Positions 21,441 through 32,233 of a stretch of 64,000 nucleotides of DNA are shown one piece after another. The DNA is from Girardinichthys multiradiatus (taxonomy: Eukaryota; Chordata; Actinopteri; Cyprinodontiformes; Goodeidae), in contig NC_061812.1 in the NCBI RefSeq assembly GCF_021462225.1, forward strand, positions 45,365,363-45,429,362, read 5' to 3'. How positions within the stretch are numbered: the stretch's first letter is position 1; each line of letters opens with the position of its first letter. The translations under genes and the position numbers were made by a program. Under the pieces are notes generated by a model. That model made no database searches and was not told the DNA's origin. It worked only from the letters and a program-made list of their open reading frames with translations.

Positions 21441-22091
21441 CCCACGATAGAAATAGCAAGAAACATGTCATGTACCTGTAGCATATCTGTAAAGATAACA
21501 GTATACTACATTTTAAATCAATGTAAATGGATGGTGACCAATAAGGTCAATGGGCTAGTTTTTCTCAGAAGATAGATACGACTCATGAAGGAGCAGACAA
21601 ACTAGAAGGTTGCAGTTGCAAGTGCCTTGTATTTAAAATGAGAAAAATCATATACATATTTACAACATCAATGAAACATCCAAATGGCCATATAAAATGC
21701 GCAAAAGAAAACAAAATTAATCAATCAACCCCACAGTTCCTTAATTGATAGACCCACACTCTTCATTTCATCCACCCCAAGCTGGGGTTGGTTAGAGGTC
21801 CCACAAAAGTTAATTATACAGGGCTTGGTGCCGTGCAGGTCATGGACTTACATAAGTCAGATCAGAGTGGGGACAAATTGTTCGCTGGCTGCAAGGAGCC
21901 TCCTACCAGCCTGGCAGGAGAATCAGAAGTCTTCATGCACCAAAAGTACAATCGTTCTTAGGCTCAAGGCCTGGATCTTCAGCTCGCCATCAAAACCTGG
22001 CCTAAATAATAAAATAAGACAATTTTTCCAATATACATATATTTTATATAGAAAATCAAAATATTCCAGTGTACACACAAATTCAATAAAT
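21441..22091. other. No feature recognised
   Basis: No domain or repeat named; frame 21825-22127 has no motif and overlaps the SINE at its end. Confidence 0.4.
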
Positions 22092-22101
22092 TGCACTCTT
22101 T

Positions 22102-22468
22102 GGGCTGCACGGTGGCGCAGTTGGTAGCACTGTTGCCTTGCAGCAAGAAGGTCCTGGGTTCAATTCCCAGCCGGGGGTCTTTCTGCATGGAGTTTGCATG
22201 TTCTCCTCGTGCATGCGTGGGTTCTCACCGGGTACTCTGGCTTCCTCCCACAGTCCAAAGACATGCCTGTTAGGTTAATTGGTAACTCTAAATTGCCCTT
22301 AGGTGTATGAATGAGTGTGTGCATGGTTGTTTGTGTGTTGCCCTGTGATGGACTGGTGACCTGTCCAGGGTGTACCCCGCCTCTCGCCCATAGACTGCTG
22401 GAGATCGGCACCAACCAGCTCCCCCGCCACCCACTATGGAATAAGCGGTAGAAAATGACTGACTGACT
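22102..22468 (+). mobile_element. Complete tRNA-derived SINE with target-site duplication
   Basis: The head holds an RNA polymerase III A box (TGGCGCAGTTGG, a full match to the tRNA consensus) and a B box (GGTTCAATTCC, one mismatch). The body shares its 3' part with 1364-1497 and 12876-13031, and the tail is (GACT)3. The 10-bp sequence TGCACTCTTT occurs immediately on both sides (22092-22101 and 22468-22477), the mark of target-primed retroposition. Three copies in 22 kb indicate an abundant family. Confidence 0.92.
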
Positions 22469-22814
22469 GCACTCTTTGCACTATAAATGATTTCAATCAT
22501 TTTCAGTCAATATGCATATTCAATAAATATAAAGTTCAATATAAATTACATTCATGAAGAAAAATCCAATAAATATGTACCATATAAATTAGTTGACATG
22601 AAATGTAAAAAAACTAAACAAGTGCTCAATAACTATTTAAAGGACTTTATTGTCCACCAAATGGGTTATTCAAACTAGTATGGGCATCTGAATTTACATA
22701 GTCAGTAGTTTAGCAGCTACATCAACAAACAGTGACATCAATGAGCTAACGCTAAGTCACACACAGAAACACTCACCAATTCCTCAGTTTATATCTCACA
22801 CAACCGGGTTTTTC

Positions 22815-23003
22815 TCATCTCATCTCCTCTCCTCTTGGCTCACAGTAGTTGGCTCCTACAGCTCTGCTCCTCCCAACGCGTCCCAATCTTTGATACTTCC
22901 CCGCTCCAGCTAATATACCTAGCAGATAGGCTGCGGTGGTACATGTGACCCCGATACTCGACAGCGATTGGCAATGTAGTCGTCTCGCGAGAATTGCTGA
23001 CAT
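22815..23003 (-). CDS. Possible first exon / short ORF beside a TCTCGCGAGA motif
   Basis: The 62-codon frame begins MSAILARRLHCQSLSSIGV, and its start lies across a TCTCGCGAGA element. The N-terminus is basic and hydroxylated, as in a mitochondrial presequence, and is followed by a hydrophobic stretch (AAYLLGILAGAG). A potential splice donor (CTAG-GTATAT) follows codon 28. I do not recognise the protein. It could be a housekeeping first exon or chance; no downstream exon was identified. Confidence 0.25.
   Translation of the reverse strand: MSAILARRLHCQSLSSIGVTCTTAAYLLGILAGAGKYQRLGRVGRSRAVGANYCEPRGEEMR
22983..22992. promoter_or_regulatory. TCTCGCGAGA palindromic promoter motif
   Basis: A perfect TCTCGCGAGA, known from vertebrate housekeeping promoters. 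A second partial copy (ATCGCGAGAT, 23016-23025) lies 33 bp away. The surrounding 22850-23030 is CpG-richer than its flanks. Promoter activity is inference. Confidence 0.45.
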
Positions 23004-23093
23004 TATATTAAAACTATCGCGAGATTTGAGAGTTAAAGGGTCTAAAGAGTGAAAAATCGGAGAATGAGGAAATGGAAGTTAAAATTTACACCC

Positions 23094-23835
23094 GGGTTAC
23101 ATACCCCTTGAGCATAAATCACAGCTTGACAAGAACGTCTCATGCTGTTCACAAGTTGACTTATTGTCTGCTGAGGCATGTAATTCTACTCTTCTTGAAG
23201 GGTGGTCCTCAGGTCATTGAGTTACGAGCCTCTAGACGACGATTGAGCTGATCCCATAAGTTTTCTATGGGATTCAGGACTAGAGAAAGTGCAGTTCATC
23301 CAGCAGCCGTTCCCTAACGATCAGACCTTGATGAGTTGGAGCATTGTCCTCCATGAAGATGAAGTTAGGTCATGCAAGATGATGATGCCTGTGCCTGGTG
23401 GTGTGGTCAGGTCCCTTGCAGGTCGTCTAGTACACCTCACCTCTGTAGCCACTTCCATCTGAGAACATCCTGTTTGAAGCCTCGCAATGGCGAGGTTCTG
23501 TTGATCAGTTGTTAGGTGTCATATTGGTCTCAGGATGTCAAAATGTGAACAGCATAATGAGGAGGACTGTTTAATTACCAATTCTGATTGAACCAGGACA
23601 TTTATTGGTTGATTCATGGACCAAACACTTCTGGTAAACTTTGCCATTGAGCTCCTTGTTAGAGAACAGCCAGATGTGCAAAAAGAACTAAAACATTCAA
23701 CATCTGGACATGTTCATTCAAAGGTTTAGATAAGGTTACATTACGTTCACCTGTAAAGGTTATATGTATTTTAGGGTCATCCTAAAATTTCACCCAAAAA
23801 CAAAATATCCCTAATGCTTTGTGAGTTGTGTATAT
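23094..23835 (-). mobile_element. Decayed Tc1-like transposon, family G
   Basis: Minus-strand transposase fragments (GGTCCTCAGGTCATTGAG, CTATGGGATTCAGGAC, AGCATTGTCCTCCATGAAG) follow the C-to-N order of Tc1 elements: Glu region, then second Asp region. The right edge carries a terminal-repeat-like AAAATATCCCTAATGC. No intact frame is left. Confidence 0.6.
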
Positions 23836-24533
23836 GACTTGCCTGGTTCCCTGTTTTTTTAATTTTTGTGTATTCATATTTTCCATCTTATAGTTGTTTG
23901 TTCATTTTACTTATCGTCTTATTGCAGTCTTACCCATGGGCCATTCTTCTAAGACCAACCTCATGGAGATGCTGAAAAAATGTGAGATTTTTAAGAGTAT
24001 AGAGAGAGAGAAAAAAGGAAAATACAGCACAAAACAAATCTCCACTTGTTTCTGTTTACCTAACATAATTTACACTGCAGCACAGCTAGAAATCAGAGGA
24101 AGTTAGAAAAGTAGTAGTTTCAAAAATATTGTAGTGTTAATGAGCTGTTCCTAATTTTTTGTCTTTTAGTAACCATCTGGGCAGATGGTTGTTTCTTGGT
24201 GTTGACCTTGATTTACTGTTGTTATACAAAAGGAAATTTGCCCAAATTCCCTCTTGATTTCTGTTTAGACTTATAGTTTAACTTCTGAAATTAAGTACAG
24301 CTTTGAGATAAAAAGGTTTTATCTGTCAAAACAAATGAAAATACAATCCACATAATATGTAACATGTGACAAGTGCTATTATACAGTGCTGCTTATAAGT
24401 CACCTTCTTTGCAATTCTTGATGCTTGAACTCAAATATAAGTGCACTCTTAAAGACTACAAATGGCTTTTGAACATTGACATATTTAGTTGAAAAAGTGC
24501 ATTGTTTTATTTGTGTACATGTTATCTACAATG
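23836..24533. other. No feature recognised
   Basis: No coding or repeat signature identified. Confidence 0.4.
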
Positions 24534-25300
24534 TGTCGTATCCACAGGCCTGTGTGTGCCTGTGCCTCCCCTACTCTAATTGGAGGGCATAACTAACATG
24601 TGTCTCTTCCCAGCTGGAGCTCATCAAGGTCCCATCAGGAAGAGTATATAGAGGAGTGCATTCCCTAAGGCAGATGCCAGATAGTTCTTACTCCTCGAGT
24701 GGTAATCAGGTCTCTCTAGTTTTTGCTTTCATGTTTCTTGGTTCCAAGACTTACTTCCTTTGTTGTCTCTCCTCCAGAGGAACTTGTTTCCCAGACTCCA
24801 ATTCTTTCCAGGATCTTAGTCCACAGACTCTTCATCCTCAGATGCTCACCTCGGGTCTCCCTCTGGTATCCTCCTCATTGCTCCTACAACAAGCTTTCTG
24901 GATTCGCTGGCTGGACCCTTTCACTTCCCCTTTCTCTCACTCACCTGTCCACCCTCTGACACTCCACTGCAATCTCCAACTCTCCCTGGTAGAAGGAACA
25001 AGAGGGATACCAATCTGCACTGCATACCACAAACTGCCAACCTCAGCCCCTGGGGATATACTTACCTGCTCCTTGGAAACTTCACCACATCAGCAACAAT
25101 AAGAGCACTTCCTCTTCTCCACCTGCTTCATAACTTATACAAACATCTTTTCCTCAAGTAACCACTTGCCTTTGTCGTCCTCGAACTCTCCTCTTATCCC
25201 AGAAGAAACATTTGTTGAACTGTCAATAAATCGTTTAAATCTTTTGCTGTCGTCTGGAGTTCTTGCCTGCACAAAAATCTCACGTACAAACAACATGACA
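24534..25300 (+). mobile_element. Solo LTR of a Gypsy-like element
   Basis: TGTCGTATCC...AACATGACA gives paired TGTC/GACA termini. Flanks are CAATG on the left and TAATG on the right, a 5-bp target duplication with one mismatch. Inside are a TATA-like box (AGAGTATATAGAGG, about 24642), a pyrimidine-rich body and a polyadenylation signal (GTCAATAAATCG, about 25224) that resembles GTCAATAAACCTGTTAAA of the Gypsy remnant at 46778. No internal region remains, as expected after LTR-LTR recombination. Confidence 0.6.
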
Positions 25301-25520
25301 TAATGTCCCACAATACCTAAAGGAAGTGTGTGTTTAAGGCAAAGTTTAAAAACTAATCTTCTAAGTTATTAGTAATGTTTAAAAAGATGCTATCTTAGAA
25401 AGAGGCATGTTAATTTGAAATTGTGCTGTAATAAATATCCAAACAGTTCAAGAAAAAATATTGTGGTAATGTTTTTGTCCATATCACCCTCTACACCCAT
25501 AAAAAATACAGAACAAATTA

Positions 25521-26590
25521 AGTAAGTCACTAACCTCTATCAGTCTAGAAAGGGTTGTAATTTAATTTTTAAGGCTTTGAGACTCAGCGAACCAAAGTGA
25601 GAACCATTATTTAAAAAGGGACAGAACGTGAAACAGTGGTGAACCTTCCCAGGAGTGTCCAGCCTTCAAAAATTGCACCAATGTCAAATCTAGGGGGTCA
25701 CAATGGTTGTGGTAAGGGTTCGTCCTGTAACCGGTAATTTGCTGGTTCGATCCCCCACTTCATCTGTCTTAGTCGTTGTGTACTTGTACACACGCATTGC
25801 CTGCTGCTGGTGGGGTTCGGTGGCACAGATTGTATGGCAGCCTCACTTCTGTCAGTCTGCCCCAGGGCAGCTGTGGCCACAGTATAGTCTACCACTGTGT
25901 TTGATTGTGTATATGAATGTGTGGATGAATGATTGTAGTGAAAAGCTCTTTGGAGTCTTCAGACTTGATAAAGCGCTGTACAAATGAAGACCATTTACCA
26001 TTTCCCAAAATATACCAGAATCTTTACACACATTACATGCCTAGTTTAAGGTTACTGTTTATGTATCAACAATAACAAATAGACTGGGCAAAATGGCATC
26101 CATGGAATAACTCCAAGGCCAATCATTCCATCTCATTACATATGTCACAAAACTAATACGTTATTTCAGAAATGGAGCATCCGACCAACTATCAAACATG
26201 GTGGTAGGAGACTGATGGCCTAGTCCTGAAGGAGAATGCTGGCCATCAAAATGTGACCTAAAGCGCAAGGGCACTTAGGTTATGTAGCACCACAATGATC
26301 AAAAGGACACCAACAAGTCCAAAAAGTCACCTCTGAATGGTTGTATATAGAAAAAACTAAATGAAGGTTTTGGATTGGCCTAATCAAAGTACAGACTCAA
26401 ATCTGACTAAGACGCTGCAGCATGAGCTTAAACAGGCATTTCAAGCTTAAAAACAATTGTGTGAAAAGGAGTGAGCCACAATTTCTCCACAATTATGTAA
26501 AGGGCTCATTTCTAGTTATCACACAAGTTAGCAAAATAGAAGAAATCTGTATGGGGCAAAACTTTTTTTTCATAGCTCTGTGTATAGAAT
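25521..26590 (+). mobile_element. Decayed Tc1-like transposon, family H, split by a SINE
   Basis: The left part (AACCTCTATCAGTCTAG, CTCAGCGAACCAAAGTGAG, GTGAACCTTCCCAGGAGTG) matches Tc1 DNA-binding-domain and linker coding. The right part (ATCAAACATGGTGGTAGGAG, AAAATGAAGG-like, GATTGGCCTAATCAAAGTAC) matches the catalytic region up to the C-terminus and a GGGGCAAAACTTTTT-type end. A SINE separates the parts. Frames are destroyed. Confidence 0.65.
25690..26005 (+). mobile_element. Second type of tRNA-headed SINE, inside a Tc1 element
   Basis: A B-box-like GGTTCGATCCC sits in the head (25744). The body contains CAGTCTGCCCCAGGGCAGCT, and the 3' end AAAGCGCTGTACAAATGAAG is LINE-like. It differs from the SINE at 22102. 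It interrupts the family H transposase region, so it is younger than that Tc1 insertion. Confidence 0.75.
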
Positions 26591-27390
26591 AAGAACTAGT
26601 GAAATTAGACTGTTTCTGTCTTGTTTGGTATTCAATCTTACAACATCATCTAATCTGTAAATTTCTGTTTTACATTCCAAGGCACACAAGCTGTCCAAGG
26701 AGGAGTTTTCCCTGATTAAGACTTAATTGTTTATTGATGAGCCCGTCCTTACTCTAAAGGGTATGCACAGCAGGTTGCTGTTATTGCACTTGTACTGAAG
26801 CCACTATTTATGTAATTCTATCCAATACAAACCATTATCTATTCTCAGTTTAAGAAAAGAGGTTAAAAAAATGTTGCTAATTAAATGTGGATAAGCGTGT
26901 CTCGGGAACATACTAGAGTCTAACAGTTTAGTTGGTTTAGATGAGATTTATGTTCCCATCTTACTATGATGAACATAAGAGGTGTTTTATGATATGTAAT
27001 ATTTTATTTAGACAAAGTCTAACCTTTTTCTCTTGTCTCTGTAATGTATGCCCTACAGTTGGGACATTCATTAATTAACCAATCCATAACCAGGCACTTT
27101 AACACCAAGAATGGGAAAATGCAGTTGTGAGATCTTCTGCATTGTTTTTTTTTTTTTGCATCGCTGTGTTTTACACAGGTGCACACAGAGGCTTATCAAT
27201 TCCTGCCCCTCTGAGTGAAACAGAGCAAAATCCCAAGGGGAGGCGTGTTGTAAATCTTGCATGACACCATCTGAGTTGTTGACACTGCCTTCATTTGAAG
27301 TAAATAGTGACTCAAAAACACAAAATGACTAGTAAAGTGTAACAAATATTTCCAGAACAGAATGAGATACATTAGCCTGGCTGAGACCAG
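26591..27390. other. No feature recognised
   Basis: No domain or repeat named. The 4 bp CCAG at 27387-27390 is the left target duplication of the next element. Confidence 0.4.
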
Positions 27391-29495
27391 TGTTGGGATT
27401 ATGAATCTGAGAATATTATTTAAATCTAAATTTGTTAACTCCTGGAATGTCACGAGTTATAATGTTCTCTTAAATATAATCAGTGACATCTGATGTTAGA
27501 ACTCTGATGTTTTGAGTCCTATTGTGATCAGTGACAGCTGGTTTTAAGCTAATCGCTTGGTTCATCAATAATGTGCAGTTGTGGTTTATGCATTCGCATT
27601 TATGTACAGTGCAAGCTGTTCATGATAATACCCACCCAGGGACGCCAAATGTTGGGATTATGAATCTGAGAATATTATTTAATATTTAATATTAATATTT
27701 TAATATTTTATCAAATAATATTTCGGTCTGTTAAGGGTTGTCCTGGGAATACCAGCCCAGTAAGGCGATGGTATTAGGACAAAATAGAAAGGTGTGAGAT
27801 GAGCTCTGACATTATTGAACAGCATAAACTCTGCACACACATGGAATGAATTCACACAATTTCTTAAAATACAAGAATTTATTGACAAAAATAAGTCAAC
27901 TCAAAGTCAAACATATTTCAATCAACAAACTCTTTACTATGCTAAAACAATCCAACTAAACTACCAAGCAGAATTAAAGAGTAACGAAGACTAATGGGCT
28001 ATGTACAATATAAAAGTGATGTAACATTACCATGCAATGTTTATGTTTGAGAATAAAGGATTATCTTGAAAAATCTGGAAGTGAAGTTAAGTTAGTCTTG
28101 GAACTAACTTAGGCAATAATCAGTAAATGTTTAGACCACCATTCACAATGCAAGATCAGATAAAATATTATTTGAATAAAATAATGTTTTAAGAATGATC
28201 TGCTGAATAAAACCAACCTTCTGGATGAATTCTCAACAGTGTCTGATTAGCTGCCATTATTTATTGAAATAATATTTGAAGAAATATTATTAAGGGAATA
28301 TTTTGGAAAGAGCCAAATCTTTCTGGAGAAATGGGGCTTAATGATGTTTACTTAGTGATTAAATTTAGTAAAATGATGTTTGGGACACATTATTTACTGG
28401 ATTGAAAACTAAACCTTTCTGGGTAAATATTATTTAGCAGCAAGCACATGTCCTTAGCTGTTAGCAGTTAAGCTAACAAAGGAGGCTGATAGCTTAGCAC
28501 CAGAGTCAAACACACACCTTTAAAAATACCGTTAATAAAAAGTTTAAAATGCGTAAGCGCGGATGGCGCATATGATCAATCTTCTGTTTAAAATCACCCT
28601 TTAATAAAGTGTGTCTTAACTTTAAAAACATACAAAGAACACAACCTGAGCACGTATGCTGCAGATAGTCTGCCAGCACCAAGATAGCCGAGTTCAACAC
28701 AAACAAAACCAAACTTCATAAAATGAAAAACGTTTAGATCATTTCAATCTAAATCACTTCTGTTATTCTGCCCAAACACTTAACCTCATGAACTGTGGTG
28801 AGGAACGATGTTTGAACGAAGAAGTTTGAAGAAACATGCACAGTCCAGTCTTTAAACGGTTAGCTACAGCTAACCTCCTTAGCTGTGGGGAGTGGTGGCT
28901 GTTCTGTTGGCCGGCCTGTGAACAAACGGTTAGCTTCTAGCTAACCTCCGTGGTTGTGGATGCAAGATGGCCCGTTCTGTCCGCTAACCACACTGGACGT
29001 TACCGAAACCACGGTGATGGGGTCTCTGCTGTCTTCCTTCCAGACTGGGAAGTCTCTCTAGGGAACTTCTCTGGGACAGTTTGCTTCTGAAGGCCTCAGA
29101 GAGAAAGTAAGCAATTCTTACACCTTAATTTCCCCGTTCATGAATGAAAATACCAGATACACAGGCAGTATTTCATTCGTACTTAACTTTGCATATGATC
29201 GATGGTCGTATGACATCCTTGGATCCAGTTGAAGAGTTTATGTCTGTTTGCCAGCAAAGAGACATCAGCACGCTTGTCTCCCCTATCCGGCCCCTTTCGA
29301 AGGCTGTGTGGAAGAGATTGGCTTGTTGGAGAGGGAGAGGGGGTGATCTTATTCAGACAGTGGCATCATGGGAAGTCTGCTGCTACCCCCCCTTTCCTCA
29401 GTTGCTGGAAGTCAGTTAAATGCAATTTATTTTGAAAGTTCCAGAAAAGTTTGTACCGGAGTTTTAATGTTGAAATCCATGGCTGGGTCCCAACA
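27391..29495 (-). mobile_element. Internally deleted retrovirus-like LTR element
   Basis: Minus-strand element. The 5' LTR is 27650-29495 (about 1.85 kb, TGTTGGGACC...CCAACA on the minus strand) and matches the solo LTR at 40041-41870. Next to it lie a tRNA primer-binding site and a leader of about 200 bp (27426-27630). Then 35 bp identical to the end of the LTR (27391-27425) mark the far edge of the 3' LTR. All gag, pro, pol and env sequence and most of the 3' LTR are deleted. CCAG flanks both edges (27387-27390, 29496-29499). No coding capacity remains. Confidence 0.88.
27631..27647 (-). promoter_or_regulatory. Primer-binding site matching tRNA-Asn
   Basis: The plus strand reads CCCACCCAGGGACGCCA, which equals the 3' end of vertebrate tRNA-Asn(GTT) including CCA, so the minus-strand element carries its 17-nt complement two bases after the LTR end. 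This is where reverse transcription would start. Confidence 0.9.
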
Positions 29496-30590
29496 CCAGT
29501 CTTTCTAACAGTTCTTTGAAAGAGATGGATCCACAAGACTTGACTTAGAGCTGAAAATCCCATATTTAATATACTGAAAGTCTATTCAGCATGATGGCTT
29601 TAAATTAAGGAATCTATGGATTAAAAAAAATCAAGAAGTTATCAAAAACCTTATATTCAAAATGCCATTCCAATTTTTATTTTTTTTTATTTTGTTTGTG
29701 TATATGTTTTTTTTTCTGTCCCCCTTCCTGAATTGAACTGTATGTGAAAGGCTGAATTACACATGTTTATAAATTTTGAAACATACCCTGGGATGTCTAC
29801 ACTGAATGTAACTTCATTCAATTATTTCTCCATTTTTAACATGCTTCTTATGCGTGTGAACATTTACATCTATAGTATTTGCCTAGACTACTTCATTAAA
29901 AATAACTGTTATTCCTCCTAAAACGTCCGTTTCTTCCTAATTATGCTGCCACATTCATGTTCTTCTTTTTACAGACTTGCATAAAGTCTACATGAAGTTT
30001 AAAGGCCGGAGTACTGGAGTACTGAATGTAAAACTTTTTTTCCTCCAAACCACTTCCCATTAGACCTTATGAGATATGTAATAAAATTTCTCATTAACAC
30101 TTTTCTCCTGAAGGGATTTTTCACCTGAGCCTGCGGGGCTGTAACAAACGTATTCTGAGTTAAGGTGCCTGTGGGGGTGTGATCTACTGTTACACAAGCA
30201 AAATAAGTATAAAGCTTAAAATGTCAAATGGTTGAACATGTGTATGCAAACCTCCAGTGGCTAATTTTTCCCAAGGGGATGTCTATGTGATCTATGTCTC
30301 AGGAAGTTGGCAATTAGCCTTGGAGCTGGATTTTGTAAAATGAGATTATGTTGTACACTTAAAGATTATGTGGCGCTACAGAAACATTTTGCAAAAAAGT
30401 ATATAATTTTACACTTTGCACTGCTCCTTGTATCAGATGTGTTTGGCTTGCAGAAGATGCTGAGAAAAGCTGTCCCTGTTTATGCAAGTACTTTGTAGTG
30501 CAACTGGTAAAAAAAAAATCAGTAACATATCTTTGGGCTACAAAACAAATTCAAACAATTATTAAATAAAATTAACACAAACAAAAATGC
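29496..30590. other. No feature recognised
   Basis: AT-rich DNA without named repeats or coding motifs. Confidence 0.4.
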
Positions 30591-31009
30591 TGTTGGGACC
30601 ACAGCCATGGGTACAAAATGAATGGCTAGTAAGAAGTTTTCTGGAACTTTCAAAATAAATCACATTAACCTACTTCCAGCACAGCCAGAAACAGGGAATA
30701 ACAGCGGACTTCCCGTGACGTCACTGTTCGAATAAAAACCCCGCTTTTGCAACAAACTGACCTCTTCCACGCAGGTCCCCAGAGGAACTGGACGGAGGGA
30801 CACAGCGCGCTACTGTCTCTTTGCAGGCAAATAGACATAACTATTCAAACTGGATCCAAGAGTGTCATAGAATCACGCGATCATATGCACTAATTTAAGT
30901 AGGAATTAATTCACAGGACAACCCTTAACAGACTGAAATATTATTTAATAAAATATTAAAGTATTAAAATTAAATATTAAATGATATATTCATATTCATA
31001 ATCACAACA
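30591..31009 (+). mobile_element. Solo LTR of the tRNA-Asn family with a 1.4-kb internal deletion
   Basis: TGTTGGGACC...CACAACA, flanked by ATGC on the left and ATGT on the right (4-bp duplication with one mismatch). The first ~310 bp and last ~105 bp match the solo LTR at 40041-41870; the 1.4 kb between them is missing. Its right edge coincides with the start of the composite block at 31011. Confidence 0.85.
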
Positions 31010-31010
31010 A

Positions 31011-31193
31011 TGTGGATTGGATAAGAAGTTGGTTTTTCTGAGTTCTGTGGAAACACAGTAAGGATTGGTTATTTGCTCTGGAGAAAGTGAGAGTGACTTG
31101 TGCAAATGAGTTGCAATGCTCTCCTACTGTATGTGTTCCCAATAGTGTGCTAACAAAGCTCAGTTAATTAACTTTGTTCCTGTCATACATGCA
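31011..31193. repeat. Duplicated block B (copy 1)
   Basis: 183 bp with a single difference from 48397-48579 (G/A near 31031). Here it is followed directly by block A; at the other locus it is followed by unrelated sequence. Confidence 0.95.
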
Positions 31194-31553
31194 TGGTAAT
31201 CTCCTTCACTCACTAAATCAGCAACAAAAGAAAGAGAGGAAGGCCAACTCCAGAGCTGAAAGATCTGTGGGAGAAATAAGTGGGAGACAGGTAACTTGCT
31301 CTTTTCAACCAGAGTGGTACACCTGAAAACAGTGCGGAGGACACAGATTTGACTTGGCATTGATTGGGCAGAATAGACTGAACATTAGGTCCAAAAACAA
31401 AGGTGAGGGAGAACCAGAAAATGTTAAAAGACTTGATTAATGCCACCTGCTTGCATGTACTTTATATATAAATAAGGATGAGATCATACACAATTTTCAA
31501 TTTTAATTAAAAAAGAGAGATCACTCAAAATGAAAACAAAGAATTAAAAAAAT
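31191..31553 (+). repeat. Duplicated block A (copy 1), includes Gypsy gag fragment
   Basis: About 98% identical to 46872-47235. At that locus the block continues a gag-like reading frame, so this copy is derived. It is joined to block B through the 3-bp overlap GCA (31191-31193). Confidence 0.95.
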
Positions 31554-31564
31554 AACACCATCTG

Positions 31565-32141
31565 AGTTGTTCTGGATGTTTCTACTCCAGACTCAGTCCA
31601 CTGCTTCCGCAGGTCCCCCAAGGTCTGAAATTGGCCCTTCTCCACAATCTTCCTCAGGGTCCGGTCACCTCTTCTTGTTGTGCAGCGTTTTCTGCCACAC
31701 TTTTTCCTTCCCACAGACTTCCCACTGAGGTGCCTTAATGCAGCACTCTGGGAACAGCCTATTCATTCAGAAATTTCTTTCTGTGTCTTACCCTCTTGCT
31801 TGAGGGTGTCAATAGTGGCCTTCTGGACAGCAGTCAGGTCGGCAGTCTTACCCATGATTGGGGTTTTGAATGATGAACCAGGCTGGGAGTTTTAAAGGCC
31901 TCAGGAATCTTTTGCAGGTGTTTAGAGTTAACTCGTTGATTCAGATGATTAGGTTCATAGCTCGTTTAGAGACCCTTTTAATGATATGCTAATTTTGTGA
32001 GATAGGAATTTTGGGTTTTCATGAGCTGTTTGCCAAAATCCTCCGTATTAAGACAATAAAATATATGAATGTTAAATTTTCATCATGACATTATGGAAAA
32101 TAATGAACTTTATCACAATATGCTAATATTTTGAGAAGGAC

Positions 32142-32143
<2 letters not shown>
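31565..32143 (-). mobile_element. 5' half of Tc1-like family C
   Basis: Reverse complement of the left part of 7076-8623: the terminal repeat (ending GAGAAGGACCTG at 32142), leader, start codon region (CCCATGATTGGGG, about 31853) and DNA-binding domain down to the linker. The catalytic region and other end are missing. The start codon and N-terminal coding are recognisable, with changes such as a decayed helix near 31760. Confidence 0.88.

Positions 32144-32230
<87 letters not shown>
32144..32230. repeat. TA dinucleotide microsatellite
   Basis: About 43 TA units between two Tc1-type termini. TA is the Tc1 target, so the array may be both a landing site and a product of slippage at target duplications. 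Confidence 0.97.

Positions 32231-32233
<3 letters not shown>

Noticed and set aside
22100..22160. Possible tRNA gene (A and B boxes)
   Set aside because: It is the head of a SINE with a 3' body, tail and target duplication; the cloverleaf is not maintained.
29144..29435. ORFs of 91 and 68 codons at 29144-29435
   Set aside because: They lie inside the long LTR and have no conserved motif.
27265..31571. 17-bp exact match ACACCATCTGAGTTGTT at 27265 and about 31555
   Set aside because: No extension on either side, and a 17-mer match is within chance for a window this long.
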